The notes beneath the pieces were generated by a model. The model worked only from the letters and a program-made list of their open reading frames with translations. It was not told the DNA's origin and ran no database searches. From Nephromyces sp. MM_2019 (Eukaryota; Apicomplexa; Aconoidasida; Nephromycida): a stretch of 64,000 nt of DNA. Positions 46,491-57,046 of the stretch are shown here, one piece after another. A program made the position numbers and the translations under genes. The DNA lies in contig JADHZB010000816.1 in assembly GCA_015657535.1 (NCBI GenBank), forward strand, positions 20,802 through 84,801, written 5' to 3'. Position 1 is the stretch's first letter. Each line of letters starts with the position of its first letter.

Positions 46491-47261
46491 TTACACGTCA
46501 TCAAAGGTATCTTCATTGTCTAATTTTTCATATTTCTGGCCATTGTGTAGTGCAGAATGAGTTGCAATGAACACACACACAAGTGATAGAAGGAAAAAAA
46601 CAATAGGCCTCACGTTTAGTGTGACGAATATTATGAATACAATTAATACAACCCATCTGGCAGCCTTTTTGGAAAATGAGAAATCATTACCAATATATAT
46701 CTTATCACCCTGGTAGATCAAAAGGAATTGAAGTGCTAAGAATACTACGGTTAGTATAAGGAGGATAGGCATCAAGAAAACGCACAATATAAAAACAATA
46801 AAGTATAATAAAGAGTAATTATAGAGGAAATAACGCAAATTTTTCATCATACGGCTCCCAATTGTGTCACGTGAAGGTGCCTGGAAGCAATAAAGATTTG
46901 CAAATTCACTCCATGGGCGTATATTTCTGAAATTTTTCTTTAATAAATGAACTATAGGTAAAGATTGAAGTAGTTGATCAAACGAAGGCTGAGAGTTTGT
47001 GTGAGATTGGCCAAAATTTATTCGCTCACTAGTTGAAATGGGTGTGAATAAATTACTTGAATTTGGTTGGTATGAGTGCCCTAATATACCAGCGGGTATA
47101 CTGTTGTGTGTGGATGAGGAAGTGGCCGCAGCTGTCATGTTGGCTGTTGTGCTATTAGGGGTATAAAATGAGTTAAGTCGTGTTTCCTCATCTACTTGAG
47201 TTTGTCCGAGGTGTGAAGCAGGGTCAACGACAGGGAGTGTAACTACAGAGGGTGCAGACAT
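46491..47261 (-). CDS. PRA1 family (prenylated Rab acceptor) membrane protein
   Basis: Single exon, 256 aa. The first 110 residues are Ser/Thr/Asn-rich and probably disordered. The PRA1 domain follows. IRPWSEFANLYCFQAP and the segment up to NLRYFLYNY match the family's N-terminal signature (RPW.EF......P). Two hydrophobic hairpins come next (LLYFIVFILCVFLMPILLIL and WVVLIVFIIFVTLNVR plus IVFFLLSLVCVFIATHSALH). The tail is acidic (DNEDTFDDV), like a di-acidic ER-export signal. PRA1/Yip3 proteins sit in ER-Golgi or endosomal membranes and help load prenylated Rabs; a Rab11-like GTPase is encoded in this window. Upstream is a long TG-rich stretch on the + strand (CA-rich on the coding strand). 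Confidence 0.82.
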   Translation of the reverse strand: MSAPSVVTLPVVDPASHLGQTQVDEETRLNSFYTPNSTTANMTAAATSSSTHNSIPAGILGHSYQPNSSNLFTPISTSERINFGQSHTNSQPSFDQLLQSLPIVHLLKKNFRNIRPWSEFANLYCFQAPSRDTIGSRMMKNLRYFLYNYSLLYFIVFILCVFLMPILLILTVVFLALQFLLIYQGDKIYIGNDFSFSKKAARWVVLIVFIIFVTLNVRPIVFFLLSLVCVFIATHSALHNGQKYEKLDNEDTFDDV

Positions 47262-49564
47262 TGTAACTCATGTATAATGGGGTTATGGCAGAATGGTATG
47301 CTTGTGTTAAATAGTGTTAAAATGTATAGTGCCTGATCAAGATTGTGAATGTGCTTGTGTGTGTGTGTGTATTTGTATGGATGCGCTTGAGAGGATGAGT
47401 GTGTGTGTGAAAATAAGGCTAAAATATATAAATAATTGTTTAGTGTGTGAGTAGGTGTGTTTTAAGAGGTGTGTATACAAGTAGTGTAAAGGTGTGTGTG
47501 AGATATGTAAGGTAAAAAATATTGGGAGGAGTATGTAAAATAATATATGTATATGGAGTATGTAAGGGTCTGCAAGGATGTGGGTAAATCTTTAATTATC
47601 CTTACTTGTCCCTGTTTATTTATATGAGAAAGAAATTATGTGCGTGTGTACTTGTGTGTATATATGGATAGGTGTTGGATATAAATTTTAAATATATATA
47701 TATATATATATATTCAATTGATGTTTAAAATTGGATCATCATTGGAGAAAATATTTAGAGTTGTGAATATAAATTTTATTTTAATTTTATACTAGATTGT
47801 AAAGCAAACTGGCCAATATATAATTATTGAGGGAGGGATAGTGCAGGTGTGATAAGATATTTTTATGCATGTATTCTCATATGTTATATAACTCGGGTAT
47901 ACACATAGCAGGATACTTTATATATTTTATGTATGTATTCTATTTATTAATACTTATACATGAATTAGTGTGATAATAAAATTAAATAGAAAATCATAAA
48001 ATAAGTTTTGGTGGGTAGCCTTTTTTAAAGCACCAAATAGAATTTTAGAGGTGTTTTAAACGCTTTAGACAAAATATAAGGGTTTGAGTGTGTAGAATGT
48101 GATGCTGTAATGTTTGCATATGGCATATGGGTATACGCGATTATATATCTTTTATGGATAGATAAAATCACGAATCAAGTTATGAGTCATTTGAGTAAAT
48201 GGGTATGTTTGTGTAGGTGTAGACGTATATGTATACTGTGTTTGTAAGTAGCTTTTGTATTTGATGTATTTAATTCAGCTGTGTAAGAATGTAACGTGTA
48301 CGAGTAAAAACATGTGTGAAGGCTAATCACGACATATATGTGAGGTTAGGTGTATTAGGTGTGTATATGTTAAATGTGTACGCGCGATAAGCCTGCATAT
48401 GTAAGTCGTGTTTCCGTGGAATAAAAGTGCTTGTGAGATGTGTGTATAAATATATTTATATTGAGGTGTGTATACTCGAGATAGGCAAATGCGGTTGAAT
48501 CTACAGTGGGTGTCTGAGTAATGCTGTGTGTTTGTTCGAGAGGTGAGTACTTGGCATGTTTTTTTGTATGTGAATGTCGAGGATAAAAATTTTTATGTAT
48601 GGTTATTTAGCACGTTTAGTTTTAGATTTTAGCCTTTTTTTTTTTAATTTCTATGCGTTATTATTATATTTATGAGTTTATAAGATTGAAATAAATTTAT
48701 AAATCTTTTGTTTGTTTTTTTCATTTGTTTAATTTGGCGTGTTTTTGAATTTTTATACTAATTTGACAAAATTTGTACAAGATCAATTTTAGAATAAAAT
48801 TTTATCCAACTCACACAAACACAATACAAACGCACATAAATGAAATGTACTATAATTATGTATATATATTGCGTCTTTGTTTTTAAATAATGCCTAAGTT
48901 AAAATAAATAGAATTCAAGTAACATACATTTATCTTCTATGTGCCTTCACTTTTTTATCGAATAACCAAACTACAACTTTCCCTACATTTTCCAAACACA
49001 TCTACAGACGCCCTTACACACAATAAACAGGCCCACACACACTACAAAATTTGTAAGTAAAGAGCTGAAATAGCTCATTACACAAGAATATACCCACCAC
49101 AGCACAGACCAACACACAGATTAATTACATCACAACTTGCACTAACTCTCTTTCACATGTATTGATTTTATTTTATGGTTATATAAATAAATATATTAAC
49201 TACCCATCATTATACAATTAAGTGCACACACCCACCCTTAGACATAAATTTATCAATCGCGTTTCAGATTTGTTTTACACCGCGCACACATACTTTACAC
49301 ACTTATAGCACACACATATTTTATAGGTTCATGACAACCATATACTTTAATAATCGCATATAAACTTTACACACTCAATACCCACAACTTAACACATAAC
49401 ACAAACTGTTTCTACACACTGCCTAGATTAAACACTCAGATTAACGACACTCACACAACCAACGTATCCACACAACCACACTTTGCAAATACACTCACTA
49501 CCCACAGTCGACAAGTTTTCAGACTACTCAACCTATATTCCCCAACCCCACCCAAATACAACTC
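47262..49564. promoter_or_regulatory. Divergent intergenic region with mirror CA-rich tracts
   Basis: From 47262 to about 48560 the + strand is GT-rich (many TGTGTG runs), so CA-rich for the minus-strand gene at 47261. From about 48800 to 49560 the + strand is CA-rich, ahead of the plus-strand gene at 49565. The switch is near 48600-48800, over T- and AT-rich sequence. Contains a (TA) run at 47689-47712. No coding exons found. Confidence 0.5.
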
Positions 49565-50425
49565 ATGGCAAGTGAGTGGACTTATATTAATTATGTGTTG
49601 ATAAGTCTTTTGATTTCCTTGATAATATCAATAAGTTGGGGTATATTATCATTTATTACACGATACATTAATATACTCCCAAACATATTTAATATCGTAC
49701 ATCTAAAGAAAAATATTTCGTATTGTTTTGGGATGTCTATTCAAGAGAACATTGAAGGTGTAAAAATAATGTGGGCATTACAATGGGTCCTAAGAGTTAT
49801 AATTGCCCTTTTATTTTTATATTTTTGGCAGACGTGTATCTTGAGATATTTTGTATATCATAGTAAGAATGAGGCACAGTTTGATTTAATTATAAAGACA
49901 CAAATGTGTATTGAAAAACAGATGGACTGTTTTGCATTAACTTCAGCATTTGATCATTTCTTATTGTGGAAAAATCCACCAAATGTGTGTAAAAATCCGG
50001 AATCACACAGATTGTTAGACTATAGTTATGTTTCATGTTTTAGTTGGCTAATACCTACATTATTACTCATAATAACAAATTTGGCAATCTCGACAGCAAT
50101 TGGTATAGCTTATATCAAATTTTTTGAATTTCTAGTCGTTTCTTTTTATTCATATAACAAACATAAATGGAATTATATTTGTTTGCTCGTTGGTCTTTCA
50201 ATACTCATATTATTATTAGTAATACCATTTTTTACAAATTCTTGGATATATATTGAAAATTGGATAGCCTACACAATGTCCTTTTCAATACCTATTGCAT
50301 TCCTTTTGGCCTTTTACACATCTAATAAACTCATGAAATTACACGCTTTTTATTGGTCTGAATGGATCAAGGAAACTCAAAAGTGTGTGTGCCTGTTGGT
50401 GGGAGGGGTTGATGTGGGAATTTAA
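49565..50425 (+). CDS. Multi-pass membrane protein of unknown function
   Basis: Single exon, 286 aa. About six hydrophobic segments: residues 8-30, 70-90, 158-190, 205-225, 235-262, plus a shorter one. The loop between the second and third (about 95-155) is cysteine-bearing (CIEKQMDCFALT, NPPNVCKNPE), suggesting a disulfide-stabilised extracellular or lumenal loop. The final residues (KCVCLLVGGVDVGI) lie in GT-rich DNA, so the true C-terminus may be spliced elsewhere. I recognise no transporter or receptor signature. The start is the first ATG after a 700-bp CA-rich tract. Confidence 0.55.
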   Translation: MASEWTYINYVLISLLISLIISISWGILSFITRYINILPNIFNIVHLKKNISYCFGMSIQENIEGVKIMWALQWVLRVIIALLFLYFWQTCILRYFVYHSKNEAQFDLIIKTQMCIEKQMDCFALTSAFDHFLLWKNPPNVCKNPESHRLLDYSYVSCFSWLIPTLLLIITNLAISTAIGIAYIKFFEFLVVSFYSYNKHKWNYICLLVGLSILILLLVIPFFTNSWIYIENWIAYTMSFSIPIAFLLAFYTSNKLMKLHAFYWSEWIKETQKCVCLLVGGVDVGI

Positions 50426-52486
50426 TTGTTTGTATTAGCATATACCATTGTGTATGTTTAATATGTATCACTATATAAAATTGCAAGGAGTTTTTTTGTT
50501 AATTCACTTAATGCTACATGTTTAATATAAAAGTTAAATTTGAATGCGTGCGTTTATACTCCAATTGTGTGGATTATATAAGAGAGTGCAATTTAAGTGT
50601 GTGTGTGTATAAATTCAATATCTAGTGCATGTAGGTACGTATATATAGCAATTTCAATTTGGATGTGTATCTATAATTCAATTATGTGGGGTGTGTATAC
50701 TCTGTTATGCGTATGTAAAAGAATGATTTTTCTGTGTTGTAAATTTTACTAATCTTTGAAATAAATTAAATAGAAGGAATTTGATATGGGTTATCAATAT
50801 GAATTAGCATATAAAGTATACCTTGAGTATTAGATTGTCTGAATAAAAGTATTCATGTAAATCGTGTGATATTCAAGATGTTGTGTAAATTTGTGTTCTG
50901 CAATTTATCAGACCAATTCATGAGCTGAAGTTAATGAATTCGAGTAATCAAAAACTTGAAGCTTTGAGATTGCTCGCAACTATAAAAGAACAGGCAATAA
51001 AAAAGAATAAATAGCTTATAAACTAAGATAGGTGTATCAAATATGAAATTATCCTAGGAATTTCCAGCTACTAAAATAGATACACCCTTGAATAAAATTA
51101 CTAAGACATGTATGGTTCGAATGGAAGATTTAAGTATGATAAGATATAATAAGAAATTATAAAATGTTCATTGAAGATTTTAAAGTAAAAGATATGGTAC
51201 TCTAAATATAAACAGCCCAATGCATGCCTATTGATAACATAACCACATATTAGTAACATAACCACATATTAGTAACATAACCACAACTTAATAACATGTA
51301 ACACATAGAGATTATTGTATACCCATGTTTAAAAAATTATACACGCAAACCATAGCATAGATTCAAGTACAAAATATCATTGACACATGTGCATGGTGTG
51401 ATTGAATCATATATATAATAAAATCGACACTCGTGCATAGTGCTATAAATGCACATATTTAGTAACATACTTGAATATAGTAGTAACATAGATATACATA
51501 TGATATACATATTTATTATATCACATATAAATACATATTATAACATATACATAGTGCAAAATTTGTTGTACCTTTGTTTTTAATGTTAAAATATTTTGGG
51601 TTTTGTTTTGTGTGTGTTTGTACCATATTTAATATGTATATATACATTTTTAGTTTAGAAAAATTTTTTCAAAGTCAGAACTCCACATTTAAAAAAAGAA
51701 ATTGAAAAATAAATTACAGGTACTTACCAAAACTTTATCAAAATTATTTTAAGTTTAACCTGCTAAGTATATAATATTATTTTACATATATAAATATTAT
51801 AGTTTATATGTGCGTGGTGTGTGTGTATGTATATCCTATGTAAAATGACTTATGTGTGTAATATTATGTTATATTTAATTATTTATGGGATATAAACACA
51901 AAGGAATAAAAAAGGAAAATTAATATCATAAACATAATACTCTCAAGTTTAAGATTCATACACAGCTATTTGACAAAAATTAGTATCCATAAATGTGTTT
52001 GTGTGTGTATACTTCTTGGCTGTAATTGTAATTCCAGAAACTTTACCATTTTTATTTAATTGCATATATGCTTAATTCTATATAGTCTAGGTCGTAAAGT
52101 TCTATTTGATCTCAAATGTGTGTGTTTGTATAAGCATATATCTTTTAGGAGTTTATGCTACTCTATGTCTTTATATATAATTGACTTGAATATTTGATTA
52201 ATAGTTTTTACTCCATATGGATGGACATAATTTAAACGTAACAGGAGTGTGTTTGTGTAGTTTAAAACAAGTGTATTTAGGTAAAATACCAGTCTGCATA
52301 TTTTATTTGTTTAAAGTTCCATACATGTGAGTGTCTATTTCAAATTCCATTCTATATATACAATAGATGAAACAACATATATGTGTATATTTTAAGTCCT
52401 AAAAAAGTATAAATAATGCATGTAATTTCTATTTCTATATATATAATTTATGTGTGGGTGTGTATATCATTACTTGGATATGTGAT
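50426..52486. other. Convergent intergenic region, TG-rich patches and a 19-bp tandem repeat
   Basis: About 2 kb between converging stops. Contains scattered TGTGTG runs and a three-copy 19-bp repeat (51235-51298, listed separately). No exon recognised. Confidence 0.4.
51235..51298. repeat. 19-bp tandem repeat, about 3.4 copies
   Basis: Unit TAACATAACCACATATTAG repeated directly. The third copy diverges at its end (ACAACTTAA), followed by a partial TAACAT. AGTAACAT echoes recur at 51459 and 51481. Confidence 0.7.
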
Positions 52487-53281
52487 TCAATTCTTATCAC
52501 TTGTTTGATTGTAATAACCTAAGTATTCACCTATGTCAATATAAAAAAAACCACAAGTGAAAGTTAAACCAGAGAATACAGCTGTTAAGAGTTGCCAGTT
52601 CCTAAGCCTTTTACGTATCTGCTCATATGATTTTTCATTATTTCTATATTGCTTTTTACTTAGTAGTTCTTTGTAAATTGATTGTATCTTACTTAGCTCT
52701 GAATTAAGTTCACCATGACACCTTATAGTTGCCTCAAGGTTACTAAGCAATAATTCAATGGGTATATCTTTACAATAATTTCTAGTATGATCATCAATTT
52801 TAGGGAAGGATAGTTTATCACAAGTCAACTCATTGCGTGTAATTAAGTTCGTATTATCATCAATAGTTTGATCTGTTATATACATTTTCTCATAGGGTGA
52901 ATTTCTCAAAGAAATGTTTGACAAGTGCTCATTAATACTTTCACTAGCAATTGGTTTAGATAAGTTTTTATTATTAGAAACCTCGATTTCCAAATCTACT
53001 AATTTCTTATTAAGGTTTTCTTCATCCTTATCTGCTTCTCCTTTATTACATATCATATATGCTATATCTCTACCTTTTGGATGAAGGTTATCTGATCTAA
53101 TTTTGGGCTTAGAATTCTTATCTGATATTTCACTGTAACTAGAAGGTAAAATTGAAGAATTCATTTCATAATAATAGTCATTTGTTTCACCCTTAATATT
53201 TGCCATATTCAATATGTTGGATGAATCTCCTTTTGAAGTGAATTTTTCGGTGTGTATCATTTTACGGTCAATCTGAGCCAT
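52487..53281 (-). CDS. Unknown protein with C-terminal membrane segment
   Basis: Single exon, 264 aa, ATG at 53281. The first 170 residues are hydrophilic, Asn/Ser/Lys-rich and probably disordered. Residues about 180-230 are strongly helical and charged (LSNLEATIRCHGELNSELSK, YKELLSKKQYRN), a candidate coiled coil. They are followed by a basic patch (IRKRLRNWQ) and one hydrophobic segment (LLTAVFSGLTFTCGFFYI). A coiled coil plus a near-C-terminal membrane anchor resembles tail-anchored or SNARE-like proteins, but no conserved SNARE layer is evident. The final exon status is unknown. Confidence 0.5.
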   Translation of the reverse strand: MAQIDRKMIHTEKFTSKGDSSNILNMANIKGETNDYYYEMNSSILPSSYSEISDKNSKPKIRSDNLHPKGRDIAYMICNKGEADKDEENLNKKLVDLEIEVSNNKNLSKPIASESINEHLSNISLRNSPYEKMYITDQTIDDNTNLITRNELTCDKLSFPKIDDHTRNYCKDIPIELLLSNLEATIRCHGELNSELSKIQSIYKELLSKKQYRNNEKSYEQIRKRLRNWQLLTAVFSGLTFTCGFFYIDIGEYLGYYNQTSDKN

Positions 53282-53745
53282 ATAGCTATCCTTTGATAAT
53301 TTGAGATTTTCTAGACTAGGTAAAATTGGTTTACATTCGGATAACTTATCTTCAAACTTACGATAAGTAATTTTCTGTTCAGATTTATAAAAACATTGAA
53401 ACTTTATATTTAGGTTATGATGTATATATATACATGGTGCGAGATTGTGAAAAAATTTAGGTTAATCCTTAAGCACTGATCATAGTAAATGGTTATGTAG
53501 ATTATTGGATAATGTGTGAGGTGCAAGTGCATTTTGGTGGATGGGTTGAGCGTCTGTGAGGTGCATGTGGGTGGTGGGTTGTGGGTGCATGAGGTGTGTG
53601 TGGGTCAGGATATGTGTGTTATTGGATCTAGCTTCGGGTGTATGTGTGACATGTAGGTTTAGTCAGGTGTTGGGATTTAGTTTAATGTTAATTTTAAATT
53701 GTTGTGTCTGCAATGATGTTTAGATAGTTTTTATTGTTAAGAGTT
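53282..53745. other. TG-rich intergenic spacer
   Basis: GT-rich on the + strand between about 53500 and 53720, including GGTGGGTTGTGGGTG. It is CA-rich on the strand of the downstream gene at 53281. Confidence 0.4.
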
Positions 53746-54900
53746 TTATCCATTGGGTGATTGTGAAGGATGCTGTAGCTTTAACTTCTTTTTTATTTTT
53801 TTAAGAGTAACAATATGTGCATTTATTTTAAAGTTTTAATTTCTCAATGTTTACATCAATATATATGTATATGAAGACACAAAAAGATGAATAAATTCAG
53901 GCGTATATTACATAAACTTACAATCTCTGGTATCCTAATTATTGTTTTAGCTAACTCATTCAGTGAGTACTTGTTTGTGTAATCCATGAAATTCCATGAC
54001 TTAATTATAACTAAAAATTTCTTTTGGAATTCTTCCTGAAATAATTTTAGCGACTTAGCTGACATCTCCAGAACATTTGTTGAAAATGATATTAAAGCTG
54101 ATTTATAATTGGAAAATTGGTCCAACCCTCTCATTTTATCCCTATCAATGTTTGAACTGGGATCTCCTTGTACTAGATTGGGTATTTCATTTAAATCTTT
54201 GGAATATTTGTAGTGGGTTGATTCGATATTCCCTGAAACAATATGAAATTAAAAATATACAAGCTTTTTAAACTCTATAAATATATGTATATATAAATGA
54301 TAATTCAGAGAAATACTAGATACTGTGCTCCCATAAATTTTTACTTTATAGATTTGCTAAATATTCTATTGTCCTTGATAGATGTAAATTTAAAAATACT
54401 CAAAAGCAAAGAACCAAGCATGTCAAGATATGAATTACTCATAACAAATTTCTCTTAAATTACTCACCATATGGAAAAAACTCAAGCGGTTGGTATGGAA
54501 TTTTTGGGACTTCCAGATTTTCTTTACTTACAGAAATAGTCCTTGTATCATTTTGAATACACATTTCTTCAAAGTCCTTATTTTTTTTGTTTGTTTGAGC
54601 AATTGTGACCTCTGGTTTCCATCGTATTATTGGAGGTGCCGAGGATAAAAAGCTTTCCTTTTGGGATTCAGGTGGCATAAAGAAATTTGATTGTGTAATC
54701 GTATTTTCATTATTGAAATTAGATTGTATATTGATTTTAGATGTTTGTAGGTGGTCTACATTTTTCCAGTAACTTAGACAATTCTGTAATTTAAGTTGTC
54801 TATTTATTTGGGAATGATTATGTCTCTTGCTAAGATAGATCGAGGATTTTAAGTTTATATTACTTACAAGTTTGAGTTTTAATAACTTCCTTGAAATCAT
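53746..54900 (-). CDS. Unknown protein with mitochondrial-type N-terminus, 2-3 exons
   Basis: Exons 54900-54468 and 54232-53922 join PYG to NIESTHY in phase. A possible last exon, 53772-53746 (HPSQSPNG then stop), is supported only by frame and a CTACAG acceptor. Total about 256 aa. The N-terminus (MISRKLLKLKLVSNINLKSS) is basic, hydroxylated and lacks acidic residues, like a mitochondrial presequence. The middle is low-complexity with a Pro-rich patch (APPIIRWKPE, PKIPYQPLEFFPYG). The second exon is helical (FSNYKSALISFSTNVLEMS, KLFQEEFQKKFLVI). No family recognised. Confidence 0.5.
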
Positions 54901-56079
54901 TTTTTAATAATAATTTATTATAAAGAAAATAAGTAATGTATACTATAAACACATTTGAAAATTATAAGAAAAATGTGTTGATTTAGATAAAATTATACCT
55001 CAACTAAAGTATTATGGTACAAAAATCATAGTCTGAAAAGTTATGGTTTCCTGGGATTGTTTTATGATGAGGATCATAGTAGTGTGTACCAAAATCATCA
55101 AAATAATTAAAAAATGAGTTGAATTGATTCAATGTCATATCATGTCTGTGTACGCTTTCGCAAATGAACGAACTCAAAAATATACATTCGTCAAAAACTT
55201 TTTTATTTGTAACAATTATATATTTGTAGTAAGAATTCAAAAGCTGTGTTTTAACTAGGAGCGCAGCTGGCGTATTTGATGTGTTGGTATGCAAGTGTAG
55301 TATCTGTGTGTGCAATTTAGCATGTATGTGTGCAATTTAGCATATGTGTGTTTGCAATTTGGCATATGTGTGTTTGCAATTTAGCATATGTGTGTTTGCA
55401 ATTTAGCATGTGGCGTGTAGTATGTGGGCTTGTAGCATAGACTGGTCTGCGTTGTGTGTGATGAGCATGCTGAGGTTTTGAGCTTAATTGTTTCGAGTAA
55501 TGGCATCATTAAGTGTGTCAATGGTGCGTGTAAAATTGTTGGTGTTTGTGTTTATGAGTATGGATAGCATAAGTGGGTTATCTGGAGTGTTGGTGTACTT
55601 GTTGGTGTGTGCTTGTTTATTTATATGTGATTGAGGGCCTAGGATTGACCTGTTGAGATATGTGCTAGAAAACCTACATAATCGAGCATGTGAATGGATA
55701 GATTCGCAAATGGGTGTGCAGATGTGTGTGTGTAAGCAAGTTAGCTATTCCTCGAAACCTTCAAAAAATCTTAGAGTGCATGGTTATAACAAAACACGCT
55801 TATATTTGAATAGAAAAATTCCTCTGGGTTAAAAAAGTTCTGTACCAGGAATTATCGTACAATATATTTATCTGAAAATTTTTATAAAAAGAAATCCGAA
55901 TAAGACTAACTATATATAGAAACTATACAAAGTTCTTTTGATTTTAAGCCTTCCTTATTTTTTATAATAATTTTGCTAATTTACTTAATTTTGAAACAAG
56001 TGACCTACATTGGTGTAGACACATTGATGATTATTTAAATCCTAAAGTGAAATCGAATCTACCAGTATAGAGAAGAAAT
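54901..56079. promoter_or_regulatory. Divergent intergenic region with TG-rich tandem repeat
   Basis: GT-rich from about 55300 to 55740 on the + strand, with the 20-22-bp repeat at 55304-55412. A minus-strand open frame at 55004-55315 has no early ATG and is not called. Confidence 0.4.
55304..55412. repeat. 20-22-bp tandem repeat, 5 copies
   Basis: Direct copies of a unit like TATGTGTGTTTGCAATTTAG followed by CA. The two left copies are shorter (TGTATGTGTGCAATTTAGCA type) and one copy has TTTGG for TTTAG. The unit embeds a TG microsatellite in a unique GCAATTTAGCA core. Confidence 0.75.
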
Positions 56080-56697
56080 ATGTATAGATCAATTTGTAAT
56101 ACATCCCTCTTTCCCAAGATAACCCGAAATTTCCTTACATATCCAAGATGTTTTACGTCTACCATCACAAGCCCTGAGATGATAGATATAGGTGATAAAG
56201 CAGTAACAGATCGAATGGCAATTGCCTCTTCACGTGTGAATTTGTCTTTATCATCCATTGAATCACTAATTAAGGATCGATATATAGACAACGTGAAGGA
56301 GGCTATACTACATTCACCACTCAAAGGAGACATATTTTCCGTTGCAGAAACAGCTGGTATTATGGCTGCTAAGAAAACATCATCACTGATACCTTTGTGT
56401 CACCCCCTAGACATTACTTCAGCAATAGTAAAATGTAGGCTTCTAGCACCAAATGAGAGCAACAATTTTAAGGGCAAAGAAGATACCAACTCTCCAAAAC
56501 TCGTAACTGTAGAAATTACAGCAAGAGTTAAATGCACTCACAAGACTGGTGTGGAGATGGAAGCACTCAGTGCTGCAAGCACTGCAGCATTAACAGTTTA
56601 TGATATGTGCAAATCTTTCGACCCAAGTATAACAATTACACAGTTACAACTCGAAGAAAAATATGGAGGCAAAAGTGGGCACTGGAAACGTGAGTAA
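56080..56697 (+). CDS. moaC: MoaC, cyclic pyranopterin monophosphate synthase
   Basis: Single exon, 205 aa. With MoaA, converts GTP to cPMP, the first stage of molybdenum cofactor synthesis. The whole domain is present: DIGDKAVTDRMAIA, KGDIFSVAETAGIMAAKKTS, LIPLCHPLDITSA, KTGVEMEALSAASTAAL, VYDMCKS and YGGKSGHWKR. The catalytic or substrate residues of the bacterial enzyme (Lys of AAK, His of CHPL, Asp and Lys of YDMCK) are conserved. The leader MYRSICNTSLFPKITRNF is basic and Ser/Thr-rich, like a mitochondrial presequence; eukaryotic MoaA/MoaC (CNX2/CNX3, MOCS1) are mitochondrial. An insert after CRLLAPNESN carries a Lys/Asn-rich loop. No other Moco gene lies in the window. Confidence 0.94.
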   Translation: MYRSICNTSLFPKITRNFLTYPRCFTSTITSPEMIDIGDKAVTDRMAIASSRVNLSLSSIESLIKDRYIDNVKEAILHSPLKGDIFSVAETAGIMAAKKTSSLIPLCHPLDITSAIVKCRLLAPNESNNFKGKEDTNSPKLVTVEITARVKCTHKTGVEMEALSAASTAALTVYDMCKSFDPSITITQLQLEEKYGGKSGHWKRE

Positions 56698-57046
56698 TTG
56701 TGTTCTTTTTGAATCTTTATAACAATTAATTCGTTCACGATATAAATACTATTGGTTTGAAAATTTTAATTGATAATTAATTTTTGGTGAATTATCATTT
56801 ATTAAATTTATTTCATGAGTATATGAATAAAAATTTATAGGGAACGTCTTATGTCCGATTGATTATAAATAAAGTAACCACTAAAAACAAAAGGTCGATA
56901 TAATAATAATTTTAAGCAACTTTTAGGAAAAAAACTAATAATTTGATTTCATCAGGTTCTTACATTACATATAAACTTATTCTAACAACAGGTAGGATTA
57001 AAGTGAAAAATAAAAAAACAGGTTGGTTTATGAAAATATAATTGTT
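56698..57046. other. Convergent intergenic spacer
   Basis: About 350 bp between converging stops; AT-rich, likely 3' UTRs. Confidence 0.4.

Noticed and set aside
55004..55315. 103-codon open frame on the minus strand
   Set aside because: It opens in the CA-rich leader without an ATG until codon 60. The remaining 44 codons have no recognised similarity, so it may be chance or an orphan exon.
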